A stretch of DNA of 53,098 bases from Bdellovibrionales bacterium (lineage in GTDB: Bacteria; Myxococcota; XYA12-FULL-58-9; SYDY01). The notes beneath the pieces are model-generated. The model did no database searches and was not told the origin of the DNA. It saw nothing but the letters and a program-made list of their open reading frames with translations. This document shows, in pieces, positions 1-8,254 of the stretch (position 1 is its first letter; every line of letters begins with the position of its first letter). Made by a program: the position numbers and the translations under genes. The stretch covers positions 1 through 53,098 of the forward strand of contig SYDY01000095.1 of NCBI GenBank assembly GCA_005801425.1. Reading direction: 5' to 3'.

Positions 1-78
1 AAGAATATTGGATACGTACTGGAAAGAATATTTTCAGCACTGCTGGTGTTGCCGATTGGGCTGACATCGTGTTTCTAA
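1..78 (+). CDS. Possible 3' end of an upstream gene
   Basis: Frame 1 is open from the window edge to a TAA at 76-78 and would encode 25 residues ending in ALLVLPIGLTSCF, a hydrophobic tail. It is too short to recognise and could be chance. If real, it is the C-terminus of a protein that begins outside the window. Confidence 0.25.
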   Translation, partial: KNIGYVLERIFSALLVLPIGLTSCF

Positions 79-123
79 AAACACGTTAATGTATACTTTT
101 GTGCTACATTTGTCCGGTTTTCT

Positions 124-152
124 TTGACAGGTCGTGTCGCGCTGCGTAAGAT
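124..152 (+). promoter_or_regulatory. Sigma-70-type promoter for the Fic-like gene
   Basis: A perfect -35 box TTGACA (124-129) is followed after exactly 17 bases by TAAGAT (147-152), one mismatch from TATAAT. Transcription would start near 159, about 20 bases before the first ATG, giving a very short leader. This is sequence reading only. Confidence 0.6.
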
Positions 153-179
153 CCTTATTACCGTATCCGTGCTAATCAT

Positions 180-992
180 ATGTGGGGGACCATGGATTGG
201 GCACTATTTGATCAAGAGGGTGCTATTCGGCAGCGTTTTTTAGAACTGGATGACCAAGCGGAGGAGGTCCGTGATGTTATCGGCGAACTGGATAAGGATG
301 GTTTTTTAGATCTCTACGATACGTCGTGGATCTACCATGAAAATGCATTGGAAGGGGTTGTTGTCACAAGCCCTGAAATTCGCAGTGCCATCGACAATCG
401 TGTGGTGAGCGACGTGAGTTTGTTGCCAACCTATCGTGATATCAAAGCACAGAAGCAATGCATCGATATGATACGAGATAAAGCGCAATCCAAGCGTTTT
501 ACCATGAGTGTTGAATTTTTAGAGCAGTTGCATTTGCTTCTTGCGCCCACCGAAGATTCGGTTACACGGTGGCGCAAAGATGTGCCCATCCATCGCACGT
601 ACTTTCATGAGATCTTGCAGCCTGGGCTTATCCGGGAAGGTCTTGATGAAGTGATTGCAAGTATGAAGGGGCGGCATCGGGATATGCATCCCATTGAGCT
701 TGCAGCCAACATTCATCATCGTTTTATGAAAGTCTTTCCGTTCACCACGCACAGCGGTTTTCTGGGGCGTTTGGTGCTCAACTTTATTTTGATACGGCAC
801 GATTATTTGCCTGCGGTGATTCATGCTTCAGACAGACAACGTTATTATCAGGCGCTACGCGATAGCGATGCTGAGTTTCGGACGTTTCTGTGTGAAACTA
901 TGGAAAACGCGTTTGATAATACCATCAAGCATTTTCATGGCCGACATGTGCCAACCAAGACGACAGGCGTTTCTCAGCCTGCAGCGGGTTAA
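180..992 (+). CDS. Fic-fold protein with degenerate active-site motif
   Basis: Active Fic enzymes transfer AMP or other phosphate-containing groups to target proteins using the loop HPFx(D/E)GNGRxxR. The surrounding fold is recognisable here: a helix with AANIHHRF, then FPFTTHSGFLGR at residues 186-197, then RLVLNFILIRHDYLPAVI. The catalytic His is Phe, the acidic residue is Thr, GNGR has become SGFL, and only the terminal GR survives. An upstream helix with HENALEG (residues 53-59) resembles the inhibitory (S/T)xxxE(G/N) helix but has Glu in place of Ser/Thr. Length (270 residues) suits a stand-alone Fic protein. ATG at 180 has no clear Shine-Dalgarno; ATG at 192 (residue 5) has GGGGG just upstream and may be used instead. 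I infer a pseudoenzyme, or an enzyme with altered chemistry. Family assignment is fairly sure; role unknown. Confidence 0.7.
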   Translation: MWGTMDWALFDQEGAIRQRFLELDDQAEEVRDVIGELDKDGFLDLYDTSWIYHENALEGVVVTSPEIRSAIDNRVVSDVSLLPTYRDIKAQKQCIDMIRDKAQSKRFTMSVEFLEQLHLLLAPTEDSVTRWRKDVPIHRTYFHEILQPGLIREGLDEVIASMKGRHRDMHPIELAANIHHRFMKVFPFTTHSGFLGRLVLNFILIRHDYLPAVIHASDRQRYYQALRDSDAEFRTFLCETMENAFDNTIKHFHGRHVPTKTTGVSQPAAG

Positions 993-1080
993 TAATTTTA
1001 TGTATTTTTATACATAGCGTTCGAAACCGACTTGTTGTTCTTGGGACAGGTGTGTAAATTGCCGGTCTTTGGGAGACCGC

Positions 1081-1734
1081 ATGAACACCGTCTTGGGCGA
1101 GGCATCAACTGCGATAGCAAAGGCAACTCGTGGCGGCGTTACAGTATCGATATATGCTGAGGCTGATCTGCCGACACGTTTCGGTGTTTTCAAAATAATC
1201 GTTTTTCGTAGCGATCTTGATGATCTCGAACATGTGGCGCTCGTGCACGGTGATGTTTCAGGTAAGCACGATGTTCCAACCCGTGTGCATTCTGAATGTT
1301 TGACGGGCGATGTGTTTGGTTCTCTGCGATGCGATTGTCGTGCACAGTTAGAATACACCTTAGAAAGTATGCCTCAATCTGAATGCGGCATTGTATTATA
1401 CATGCGTCAAGAAGGCCGAGGCATCGGTTTGGGAAACAAAATCCGTGCGTACGCATTGCAACAAGGCATGGGCATGGACACCGTCGAAGCAAATCTGCAT
1501 TTGGGTTTTGACGATGATTTGCGTGATTATCGGATCGCAGCGTTGATGCTCAATGTACTTGGTGTTGGATCTGTACGTTTGCTTACGAACAATCCTAAAA
1601 AGGTGGAAGGCTTGGAAGGATGTGGGATCCGCGTTTCTGCGCGTGAGCCCTTGATCGTTGGTATGAGCGAACACAATGCAAGCTATCTCGCCACCAAGGC
1701 CCAAAAAAGCGGTCATTTATTACCCACGCCATGA
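1081..1734 (+). CDS. ribA: GTP cyclohydrolase II
   Basis: This zinc enzyme opens GTP to 2,5-diamino-6-ribosylamino-4(3H)-pyrimidinone 5'-phosphate, formate and pyrophosphate, the first step of riboflavin synthesis. The zinc ligands appear as Cys73, Cys84 and Cys86 in SECLTGDVFGSLRCDC. Family signatures MRQEGRGIGL (108-117), DTVEANLHLGF, DDLRDY and RLLTNNPKK follow in the right order. The protein is 217 residues, normal for a monofunctional RibA, with no fused RibB domain. ATG at 1081 is chosen because GGGAG lies five bases upstream; an in-frame TTG at 1069 overlaps that site and is unlikely. Its stop overlaps the next start (ATGA), so it is probably translationally coupled to the cysteine desulfurase. 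No other riboflavin gene and no FMN riboswitch were seen here. Confidence 0.95.
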   Translation: MNTVLGEASTAIAKATRGGVTVSIYAEADLPTRFGVFKIIVFRSDLDDLEHVALVHGDVSGKHDVPTRVHSECLTGDVFGSLRCDCRAQLEYTLESMPQSECGIVLYMRQEGRGIGLGNKIRAYALQQGMGMDTVEANLHLGFDDDLRDYRIAALMLNVLGVGSVRLLTNNPKKVEGLEGCGIRVSAREPLIVGMSEHNASYLATKAQKSGHLLPTP

Positions 1735-2762
1735 TCAGTTTTGATGCCAATGCTTCGGCACCTGTTTTGCAAGAAGCACTTGATGCGTACATCGCTGCGC
1801 TTGATTGCGCCGATCCCGCGCGTGCGCTGCGCGAGGCCCAAGACATTGTGGGATCTGTTTTCGGCGTTCCTGCGGATCACGTTGCATTCACAAGCGGTGG
1901 TACGGAATCGGATGCGATTGTTGTGGCGTTTGCTTTGTCACAAAATGCATCACCAAGTGCTGTCACCAGTATTTTTGAGCATCCGGCTGTGATGGAAAAT
2001 ATTCAACGCTTGGCGTCCACCACGCATATTTGGAATGACGATCTTTGTAGGGGCGGTTCGCGAACCGCCCTCATTAGTATTTGCATGGCTTCCAGTGAAA
2101 CCGGCATGGTGTTGCCCATCGCCGACATCGCACGCATGGCCAAAGAACAATGCCACGATGTGATTGTGCACACCGATGCAGTGCAAGCCGTAGGTCGCAT
2201 GCCTGTGAATATTCAAGATTTAGGTGTGGATGTTTTGTCGCTTACAGGACACAAATTGGGTGCTGTGCCAGGCATAGGTGCATTGGTGGGGCCTCTTGTT
2301 CCCCGTTTGCGCGATGCAGGTGTGTTGCCTGATCCTATGGAAAATATTCCCGGTGCTGTGTCGTTGGGTGTCGCCATGACGCATTTGCCTTCGCATACGC
2401 AATGGGATCGCTGGCGCATGCAACAAGCGCGTTTAGAGTCGTTGGTACGAGAATTGGGCGGTACGGTGATTGGCGAAAATTATTCACGTTTGCCGCAAAC
2501 CACCTGTGCGCATTTTCCGGGACGCGCGGGTGAAGTGTTGCTTCAACTCATGGATTTGGAAGGTGTTGCGGTGAGTGCCGGTACAGCCTGTAGCTCGGGT
2601 TCCATTGAAGCCTCATCGACATTGCTTGCATTGGGAATGTCGTCTGAGGCTGCACTTCAAACGATACGCATGTCACTTCCACGCGATCTCAGCGATGATG
2701 ATTTGAATCGTGGATTGGATGTCTTACAACGTGCGGTAGGTCGATTTACGATCCGAACTTAG
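1731..2762 (+). CDS. Cysteine desulfurase, NifS/IscS-like (PLP, class V)
   Basis: Cysteine desulfurases take sulfur from L-cysteine as an enzyme persulfide and pass it to Fe-S cluster or thio-cofactor assembly. Visible landmarks are FTSGGTESDA (53-62), the EHPAV histidine (84-88), HTDAVQAVG, the Schiff-base lysine in LTGHKLG (Lys175) and the persulfide loop AGTACSSGS (Cys287). At 343 residues it is shorter than typical IscS (about 400). Residues 107-113 (RGGSRTA) are encoded by an intact 20-bp palindromic repeat inserted in frame, lying where homologues run into the Leu-Val-Ser strand before xNETG. No IscU, IscA or regulator gene is adjacent, so the acceptor is unknown. It overlaps ribA by four bases and its stop overlaps the end of the convergent gene. 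Confidence 0.9.
   Translation: MISFDANASAPVLQEALDAYIAALDCADPARALREAQDIVGSVFGVPADHVAFTSGGTESDAIVVAFALSQNASPSAVTSIFEHPAVMENIQRLASTTHIWNDDLCRGGSRTALISICMASSETGMVLPIADIARMAKEQCHDVIVHTDAVQAVGRMPVNIQDLGVDVLSLTGHKLGAVPGIGALVGPLVPRLRDAGVLPDPMENIPGAVSLGVAMTHLPSHTQWDRWRMQQARLESLVRELGGTVIGENYSRLPQTTCAHFPGRAGEVLLQLMDLEGVAVSAGTACSSGSIEASSTLLALGMSSEAALQTIRMSLPRDLSDDDLNRGLDVLQRAVGRFTIRT
2048..2071 (+). repeat. REP-like palindrome inside the desulfurase gene
   Basis: TAG GGGCGGTTCG is followed directly by its exact reverse complement, a perfect 20-bp palindrome at 2051-2070. The same core occurs twice at 9106-9169 and belongs to the GTAGGGGC family seen elsewhere in the window. Here it lies wholly inside the open desulfurase frame without breaking it. 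Confidence 0.85.
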
Positions 2763-4003
2763 GCGTCTTCAGGAAGCAGTGGCGAGTGTTCATCGACCGC
2801 GCGTGTATTAAGCAGCGGGATGGTCACGAGGGTATGCTCAGTACTTCTGGCTGGCGGTGGTGGAAGCAATGCTGGAAGCGCAGGCACCCGTGGTGCACCT
2901 GGAATGACAGGACTTTCTGGAAATGGTCTGGCATCCATGCCAAGGGCTGCACGCAATTGCGCACGTTTTTCTTCAAAGCTTGCTTCTTTTTCCACATGAA
3001 CCGCACGCATGGCTGCGAGCAGAGCGCGGGGTGATGTCCAATTGACCCGTGCTTCTGTTGAACGGTCAGAGGCTTCGGTACGTGCAATGGCTCCATCAAA
3101 CAAGGCTTGGTGTGCCGCCATGAATTGCTCTAAGGGCAGTGTGGTACTGCGGAGGCCACCCAATTTTTCGGAAACCATTTTGAGATCTGCGATGATCAGC
3201 GCATGATCTGCGGCCGTATTGCCTGGAAGTACCAATTGCGTGAGTGCTCCGGAAAGTTCTTGTAAATTGGCGAGCATGCCCGTGAGTTGGCGCGCTTGCT
3301 TGGTGAATGTGTCTTCGGCCGCATCAAGTTCTTGGGCTTCATCGAGCATGACTGCGCGGGCACCCATGACCTCTTCCCATTCGGTGATCAGCATCTCTTT
3401 TTCTGTTGCAATGATTGCGGATAACTTGGCGACTTCGCGACTGAAGTTGTCCGATGTTTCCGAAAGAGATGCAATCAATCGCACTTGATCATCGTAAAGG
3501 GCACGATTGCGTAGATTGAGCTGTTGGTATTCGTCGTTGCTAAGCTTTAACACTCCATTTTGTCGTCCAAATTCATCATTTTGCAAACGCATTACAGCAG
3601 CTTGCTGTTTGATGACGGCAAGTGACTTAGAAATATCCTGCCAGTGTTGGGCTTGCTTGTGGAAATACCAATGGGCCACGGCGGCAACAACCAAAACGGC
3701 GACCGCAATACCAATCAACGCAGCACCACCCGATGCAGCAACGCCGGCTATTGCTGTAGCCGCTGCGGCGACTTCAACAACGATCAAACCTTCGTTTTGC
3801 ATCACTTGCCAGAAGGTGCGATCCACGCGTCGCATTTGATCTTGCTGGTAGGGCAGTTGGGTGGCCCGGGGATCCATCGCATCGATTTGTGCGTTGCCCA
3901 CAGCTGTTAGGGCACCGTTGGAATTGGTCGATAGCGTTGGGATATTACTTCCAGCCGCTACGATTGCGTCGGCGCCGAAAGGCCTCACAGTAAGGGAAGA
4001 CAT
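2759..4003 (-). CDS. Unknown protein: hydrophobic hairpin plus long coiled coil
   Basis: I do not recognise this 414-residue protein. It has no Sec signal. After a polar N-terminus beginning MSSLTVRPFG, residues about 73-114 form two adjacent Ala/Val/Ile-rich segments that could be a membrane hairpin. These are followed by roughly 200 residues of helical, heptad-like sequence rich in Glu, Gln, Leu and Ala, and by a Pro-rich C-terminus (PALLPPPPAR, then PLLPEDA). The layout recalls secreted membrane-active proteins such as T3SS translocators, but no family match is evident. ATG at 4003 is chosen because GAGG lies nine bases upstream; a 16-residue upstream extension lacks a good site. It follows the MXAN_5187-type gene by 110 bases and ends tail-to-tail with the desulfurase, overlapping by four bases. 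Confidence 0.7.
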   Translation of the reverse strand: MSSLTVRPFGADAIVAAGSNIPTLSTNSNGALTAVGNAQIDAMDPRATQLPYQQDQMRRVDRTFWQVMQNEGLIVVEVAAAATAIAGVAASGGAALIGIAVAVLVVAAVAHWYFHKQAQHWQDISKSLAVIKQQAAVMRLQNDEFGRQNGVLKLSNDEYQQLNLRNRALYDDQVRLIASLSETSDNFSREVAKLSAIIATEKEMLITEWEEVMGARAVMLDEAQELDAAEDTFTKQARQLTGMLANLQELSGALTQLVLPGNTAADHALIIADLKMVSEKLGGLRSTTLPLEQFMAAHQALFDGAIARTEASDRSTEARVNWTSPRALLAAMRAVHVEKEASFEEKRAQLRAALGMDARPFPESPVIPGAPRVPALPALLPPPPARSTEHTLVTIPLLNTRAVDEHSPLLPEDA

Positions 4004-4113
4004 AATTATAATCCTCGAAGGGGTATGTTTTGGGTCACATGAACGGTGCATGTATCGGCATGTAATGCAATGTGTTGCTTTTTTCGGAAGGACTGTTTTT
4101 GAGTCAGGATCTT

Positions 4114-4638
4114 TTATTTGGGGCGTATCTGAAGCACCGCTTTGCCATCTTTCACGGTGATGTTGTAACGCACGCTGGTGCAGCCGTATTTTTGTCGCAC
4201 GGCCTCTGTTTGTTGTTCGACGGCTTTGGCAAATGCTGCGCGATCAACTGCGGCAATGCCAGCTTTGCGCTGCGCAGCCGTATACGCTTCGTGAAGTTTG
4301 TCTATGACATGGCTGCCTAAGCGATTACGGGGTGTATTGTGCGCTATTTGCTCGGCTTTTATTACGTCGCGTTTGAATGTTCCTTCTTCGATTTGCCTGC
4401 ATATGCGTGCCCAATGGGCTTCATAGGTGGTGAGTTTGGCCCGAAGGGTATTGATACGAAAGCGTAGGGCTGTATTGGGACTGGGGTTGGCCAAAGCCTG
4501 TCGAAACATTGCTTTGAGTGAATCATGGATCGTTTGTGGCAAGATGCGTTCAAGGCCTGCAAAATAGCGTTCGTAGGCTTTTCGTACCTCGTCAAGCTGT
4601 GCTTCGAGATCGTCGGGCGACGGCAGGGCGCTTGTCAT
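4114..4638 (-). CDS. MXAN_5187 C-terminal-domain-type protein
   Basis: The 174-residue sequence resembles a domain known mainly from myxobacteria. Its pattern is visible: a helical start with YERYFAGLERILP, then NTALRFRINTLRAKLTTYEAHWARI, RQIEEGTFKRD, and a C-terminal strand VRYNITVKDGKAVLQI. In relatives this domain often sits at the end of a larger sensor-like protein; here it stands alone. Its biochemical role is unknown. The start codon overlaps the dacB stop (TGA within ATGA on the minus strand), so the two are probably translated together. Its value here is mostly taxonomic. Confidence 0.6.
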   Translation of the reverse strand: MTSALPSPDDLEAQLDEVRKAYERYFAGLERILPQTIHDSLKAMFRQALANPSPNTALRFRINTLRAKLTTYEAHWARICRQIEEGTFKRDVIKAEQIAHNTPRNRLGSHVIDKLHEAYTAAQRKAGIAAVDRAAFAKAVEQQTEAVRQKYGCTSVRYNITVKDGKAVLQIRPK

Positions 4639-6122
4639 GGATTAACCGTATTCGTATCGCATGGACCTTGTGCTGTGACGGCGGCGTTGATCTGTTTGAT
4701 AAAACGATCCTGTGCTGCCCATAAATCGGTGATCGGTGTTTTGTAATTGTTGGCGATCAAGGCAAAGGCTACAGGATTATTGGATGATGTGGGTGTGATG
4801 TAGCCCGCTAATGCGCTGGCAATGCCTAAGGTGCCTGTTTTACCGCGTACGTGCACGGTGTTGTCATAGTCACGCCGTTTGAGCGTTCCTGCGCCGCCTG
4901 CAATGGCAAGGGATGCTGCAAATTCATGGCCGATATCGTGCCGCGTGCTCATATACGCAAGAACTTGAACGAGTTGTGCGGCACTTACGTGATTTACATC
5001 GTGCAACCCACAGGCATTGTTCATTTGGTAGTCACGGGGTGCAATCCCGATTTTATTTTCAAGAAATTCGGCGATGGCTCGCTTTCCTTTGTTCCAATCT
5101 CCAGGATAGCCGTATTTTTGACCACCCAGCACATAGGCCAATTGGGTGGCCATCATGTTGTTGGAATGTTTGTTCACCGATGCCACCAAGGTTCCTAAAT
5201 CAAGGGATTGGAATGTTAAAACGAGGGGTGCCTTTTGGGGGACTTGGCCTACTTTGACGCTGCCGTCCACATCGATCCCACGTGCATTGAGTATGTTACG
5301 GATGACCTCACCGGCAAACACGTTGGGGTTGTCGATGCGGCGCCAAATGCTGCGTGGTTCGGCATCGTAGCGTAAATTTCCTTCGGCAATAATGGTGCTG
5401 CGATCGCCTGAGGGAACCACGCGGATGTCTATTTTTGTATTGCCTCGGGTGGTCATGCGAATGCGGTTGTTGATGATGGGATAGGACGAAGAGGGCTCTA
5501 CATCGATCAAGGCACCTTCACGCGAAGGGCGCACGTGAATATTGATGGAATTGAATGCCACGGATACGGCACCTGCGGGTGCCGTATACGATGCGGTAGA
5601 ATCGTCTTGCTCCTCGCCGTGGGTGGGGGCGTCGCATATGAAGGCGCTGCCATCAATGACGAGATCACCTTCAATCACACGCACGCCTTGAAACCAAAGC
5701 TGATTGACCATGAGCCATACCCGCTCTGGGGTGAGAAATGGATCGCCGTAGCCTTTGATCCACAAATTGCCTTTGATCCGTTCGCGATCTTGAGTGCCAT
5801 AGAGTTCGGTGGGGATCGTAAATTCAGCGCCGAGACCATCCAAAGCGGCGGAGGTGGTGAGAAGCTTGATGGTGGATGCGGGGATCAGAAGAAGATCGGG
5901 ATTGTGGGAAGCGATCACGCGTTGGTTGCTCAGATCACGCGCCACAAAACCGAATTTGGAACCCGCCCACGCTGGATCGGACAGAATAGATCGTGTGATG
6001 TCCGTAGAGCACAACTTTGAAGGACTTTGTTGGATGGGTTTGATGCGGCTGCTTTTCTGCACGGCCGGGGTGCAAGCGACGAGTAGTAAAAGAAGAAACC
6101 CAGCGGGTCTGATGTTCGTCAT
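4635..6122 (-). CDS. dacB: D-alanyl-D-alanine carboxypeptidase/endopeptidase, PBP4-type (peptidase S13), lipoprotein
   Basis: S13 enzymes trim or cut peptidoglycan cross-links in the periplasm. All three penicillin-binding motifs are present in order: SxxK as S83-TIK (PASTIKL), SxN as S320-NN (KHSNNMMA), and KTG at 428-430 (RGKTGTL). The large insertion between the first two motifs, typical of PBP4, accounts for the 495-residue length. The N-terminus MTNIRPAGFLLLLLVAC is a lipoprotein signal with lipid-acceptor Cys17, so the enzyme is probably membrane-anchored; E. coli PBP4 is not lipidated. The usual GSGLS-like segment reads NACGLHD, a local deviation. It leads a minus-strand group with the MXAN_5187-type gene. 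Confidence 0.92.
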   Translation of the reverse strand: MTNIRPAGFLLLLLVACTPAVQKSSRIKPIQQSPSKLCSTDITRSILSDPAWAGSKFGFVARDLSNQRVIASHNPDLLLIPASTIKLLTTSAALDGLGAEFTIPTELYGTQDRERIKGNLWIKGYGDPFLTPERVWLMVNQLWFQGVRVIEGDLVIDGSAFICDAPTHGEEQDDSTASYTAPAGAVSVAFNSINIHVRPSREGALIDVEPSSSYPIINNRIRMTTRGNTKIDIRVVPSGDRSTIIAEGNLRYDAEPRSIWRRIDNPNVFAGEVIRNILNARGIDVDGSVKVGQVPQKAPLVLTFQSLDLGTLVASVNKHSNNMMATQLAYVLGGQKYGYPGDWNKGKRAIAEFLENKIGIAPRDYQMNNACGLHDVNHVSAAQLVQVLAYMSTRHDIGHEFAASLAIAGGAGTLKRRDYDNTVHVRGKTGTLGIASALAGYITPTSSNNPVAFALIANNYKTPITDLWAAQDRFIKQINAAVTAQGPCDTNTVNP

Positions 6123-6143
6123 AAATTGAACTTACACCAAAAC

Positions 6144-6170
6144 GTCATCCTCGCGAAGGCGGGGATCCAG
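6144..6170. repeat. Dispersed hairpin repeat, GTCATCC...GGGGATCCA type
   Basis: GTCATCCTCGC-GAAG-GCGGGGATCCAG forms an eight-base-pair stem with one G-T wobble and a tetraloop. A near-identical copy is at 20514-20540. This motif is widespread as an intergenic repeat in many bacteria. Here it lies just upstream of dacB. Confidence 0.75.
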
Positions 6171-6227
6171 TGTGAATCAAAAAGTGATGGAATAGGGGAG
6201 TGAACGATGGGATTCAGAAGAAAAAAA

Positions 6228-6296
6228 GGCCCAATCACCAGCAACGAAGGTTGGGGGGGGAGGGATAACCATGCCTTCGCTATTGATGACCGGGCC
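6228..6296. ncRNA. Long imperfect stem-loop, candidate structured RNA
   Basis: The gap 6123-6433 holds no gene. Within it GGCCC at 6228 pairs with GGGCC ending at 6296, and the arms continue inward for 23 positions with about 17 pairs, closing with CGAAGG (6245-6250) against CCTTCG (6274-6279). The apical loop contains a run of eight G. No T-tract follows, so a simple Rho-independent terminator is unlikely. It does not match SRP RNA, 6S or a riboswitch that I know. Strand and function are open. The rest of the gap, apart from the repeat at 6144, shows nothing I can name. Confidence 0.35.
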
Positions 6297-6433
6297 AATT
6301 TACAAACCTGATCTGAACGGATTTTACTTCATCGCCTTGCGAGCCGTCTAGGGAGATCGTACTTTGATCTTAACTTTCTGAGTATTTAGTTCAAGAGAAA
6401 ACTGACAAAGGTAGGTGCTTTGTACTTATTTGA

Positions 6434-7177
6434 TTACCATCGCCCACGCATGGCTGCACGCGATCCGCGCCCAGATCCCATGGGGGTTTGCCGATAATTA
6501 TTGCTGGGGCGTTCGAGGTGAAACTGGTACCACTGTTCTTTGAATACTTTCATACGTATTTTCTTATTATTTTGGACCGCAAGCACGGCTTCTTTCAGGC
6601 GTGCGTCGTTCTCGGTCGCTGCGAGGCCTTTGGTTAATATGGCAATCGCGCTAGCTTGGTCATTGATTTCCGAAAGAAGATACGCGTAGAGCGCCCACGC
6701 GAGTGCCTGTTTTTTGCCACGTTTGACGACAATATCCATCACCCGTTTCATGTCGGCATTTTTTTTCTTTTTATAATAGGCGACGCCAAGCATGGCGCTG
6801 CCCATCCAATGGCCAAAATGCAACGACCGTTCAAGATAGGGGATCGATTTGGAAAAATCCTGCTGCAAAAAATGGATCATCCCGATTTGGCCGTCGATTT
6901 GACTGCGTACACCGAATTGCCAGCGCGCAAGGGGATAAGCACGTTCAAGTGCGGCAATCCCCGCACGAAAATCAGGCGGCATGGTTTGAAGCGGCTTGCT
7001 GGCCAGGATCACCATGTTTTCAAGTTGTTTGAAGCTGCGCCTTGCAAGAATAAAATAGGCGACGAACATGGCGAAGATGCCCGGTACCAGTGATTCACCG
7101 AAACTCAAAAAGCTCGGTACAAAAAGGCCTAGGCATACGACAAGACCAATGCCTACGGCGATGAAAAGATTGAACAT
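6434..7177 (-). CDS. Membrane protein with TPR-like helical repeats
   Basis: The 247-residue protein begins with two predicted membrane helices (about residues 3-50: FNLFIAVGIGLVVCLGLFV, then LVPGIFAMFVAYFILA). A soluble domain follows with paired helices of tetratricopeptide character, such as DFSKSIPYLERSLHFGHWMGSAMLGVAYYK and ALAWALYAYLLSEINDQASAIAILTKGL. The tail is basic and Gly/Arg-rich. TPR domains usually mediate protein contacts; a specific partner cannot be inferred. ATG at 7177 is chosen because GAGGA lies eight bases upstream; the longer frame has no such site. It is divergent from the HAD gene. Confidence 0.7.
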   Translation of the reverse strand: MFNLFIAVGIGLVVCLGLFVPSFLSFGESLVPGIFAMFVAYFILARRSFKQLENMVILASKPLQTMPPDFRAGIAALERAYPLARWQFGVRSQIDGQIGMIHFLQQDFSKSIPYLERSLHFGHWMGSAMLGVAYYKKKKNADMKRVMDIVVKRGKKQALAWALYAYLLSEINDQASAIAILTKGLAATENDARLKEAVLAVQNNKKIRMKVFKEQWYQFHLERPSNNYRQTPMGSGRGSRAAMRGRW

Positions 7178-7294
7178 GGCAGACGTCCTCGGTGTGGGGT
7201 GTGGGTATAACAATCGGGGGGATACCGTGTAAAGCGCAGAATATGTGATGGAATTTCACACATAGGCTCACATTTCTGACGATACTCTGTCGTC

Positions 7295-8254
7295 ATGACA
7301 TGCTGTGGCCCTGTAAAAGTATTTGCCTGTGATTTCGATCGCACCATGATTGCCGGATGCAGTGGCAGTACGGCCATTCGCGTTGTGTTTGGTGATATGG
7401 ATGTTCGACTTTCGCTCAAACAAATTAACGAACTTTTACCCCACGAATTGCCCAAGGTTTCGGAGGCCCTGCTCAAGCCGTTGGTGGAACCCTTGCGTGC
7501 CATGTTTGCTGCGCGTGCAGATGCTGGCGAGATGCAGGATAGGTCGAAGTGGTTCGATGCTGATCGTACACGGGCCGGGGCGATGGTCTGGCATTTGTAT
7601 GATGTTCTTGAATCGCACGTGGGCGCTATGTACGCGTACAAATGGCTTACATGCTGGTTGGGTGGGCGGAGCGAAAGTGATTTAGAAGCGTTTGGCCGAC
7701 GCACTGCTGAAGTGGGTGAAAGGGTCGGGATCCATAGCGAGGAAATACCGCTGGCGCTGGGCGATCGTTGGGAAAAAGTACGGTGGACATGGGGAATGGC
7801 ACGTAGGCCTGCGACGGTGGCGTTGTGTGAAGCGTACGCTGCAAAAGAAGTTCGGACCACGATTGTGACGGCGAGCCTTGCACCTGTGGTGCGCGGTGTC
7901 GTGCAGGCGTGGAAATTGCCTGTTCACACTGTGGTGGGGCAGCAGATGCCGGTGATCTGTGGTGTGTGGCAGCCCGATTTAGCCAAGATGACAGCGTTGC
8001 ATGATGCGACCAAAGTGAGTGCGTTGAAAGCGCAGCATCCCGATCATGAAATCGTTGCGGCGGCAGGCGATAGCTTGGGTGATGTGGGGCTTTTGGGATT
8101 GCCGACGGTTCAAACGCAACATGTGATCCATACCAACTCAAAAAAAATGCGAGATGCGGGATGGTATGCGCCCCAAAAAAATCGCGAGGTGTTGTTTTGG
8201 GGTGATGACGATCCTGCGTGTGAGAGCAAACAACCGCCGCTATGGCGCGTGTGA
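7295..8254 (+). CDS. HAD-superfamily phosphatase (SerB-like core)
   Basis: HAD phosphatases use an Asp nucleophile and Mg2+. Motif I is DFDRT with the nucleophile at Asp13 and the acid/base Asp15; motif II is the Thr/Ser in IVTASLAP; motif III is a Lys in the ATKVSALK region; motif IV is AAGDSLGDVGLL, with the metal-binding GDSxxD. About 150 residues lie between motifs I and II, a helical C1-type cap as in phosphoserine-phosphatase relatives. The substrate cannot be told; at 319 residues it is longer than SerB, so I give no symbol. The C-terminus after motif IV is a variable tail. The ATG has no strong Shine-Dalgarno. Confidence 0.8.
   Translation: MTCCGPVKVFACDFDRTMIAGCSGSTAIRVVFGDMDVRLSLKQINELLPHELPKVSEALLKPLVEPLRAMFAARADAGEMQDRSKWFDADRTRAGAMVWHLYDVLESHVGAMYAYKWLTCWLGGRSESDLEAFGRRTAEVGERVGIHSEEIPLALGDRWEKVRWTWGMARRPATVALCEAYAAKEVRTTIVTASLAPVVRGVVQAWKLPVHTVVGQQMPVICGVWQPDLAKMTALHDATKVSALKAQHPDHEIVAAAGDSLGDVGLLGLPTVQTQHVIHTNSKKMRDAGWYAPQKNREVLFWGDDDPACESKQPPLWRV

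Noticed and set aside
999-1017. TATGTA/TACATA hairpin after the Fic-like gene as a terminator
   Set aside because: Six A-T pairs only and no following T-tract; too weak to call.
6228-6296. Stem-loop as a Rho-independent terminator
   Set aside because: It is too long and interrupted, and no T-run follows either arm; kept only as a candidate structured RNA.
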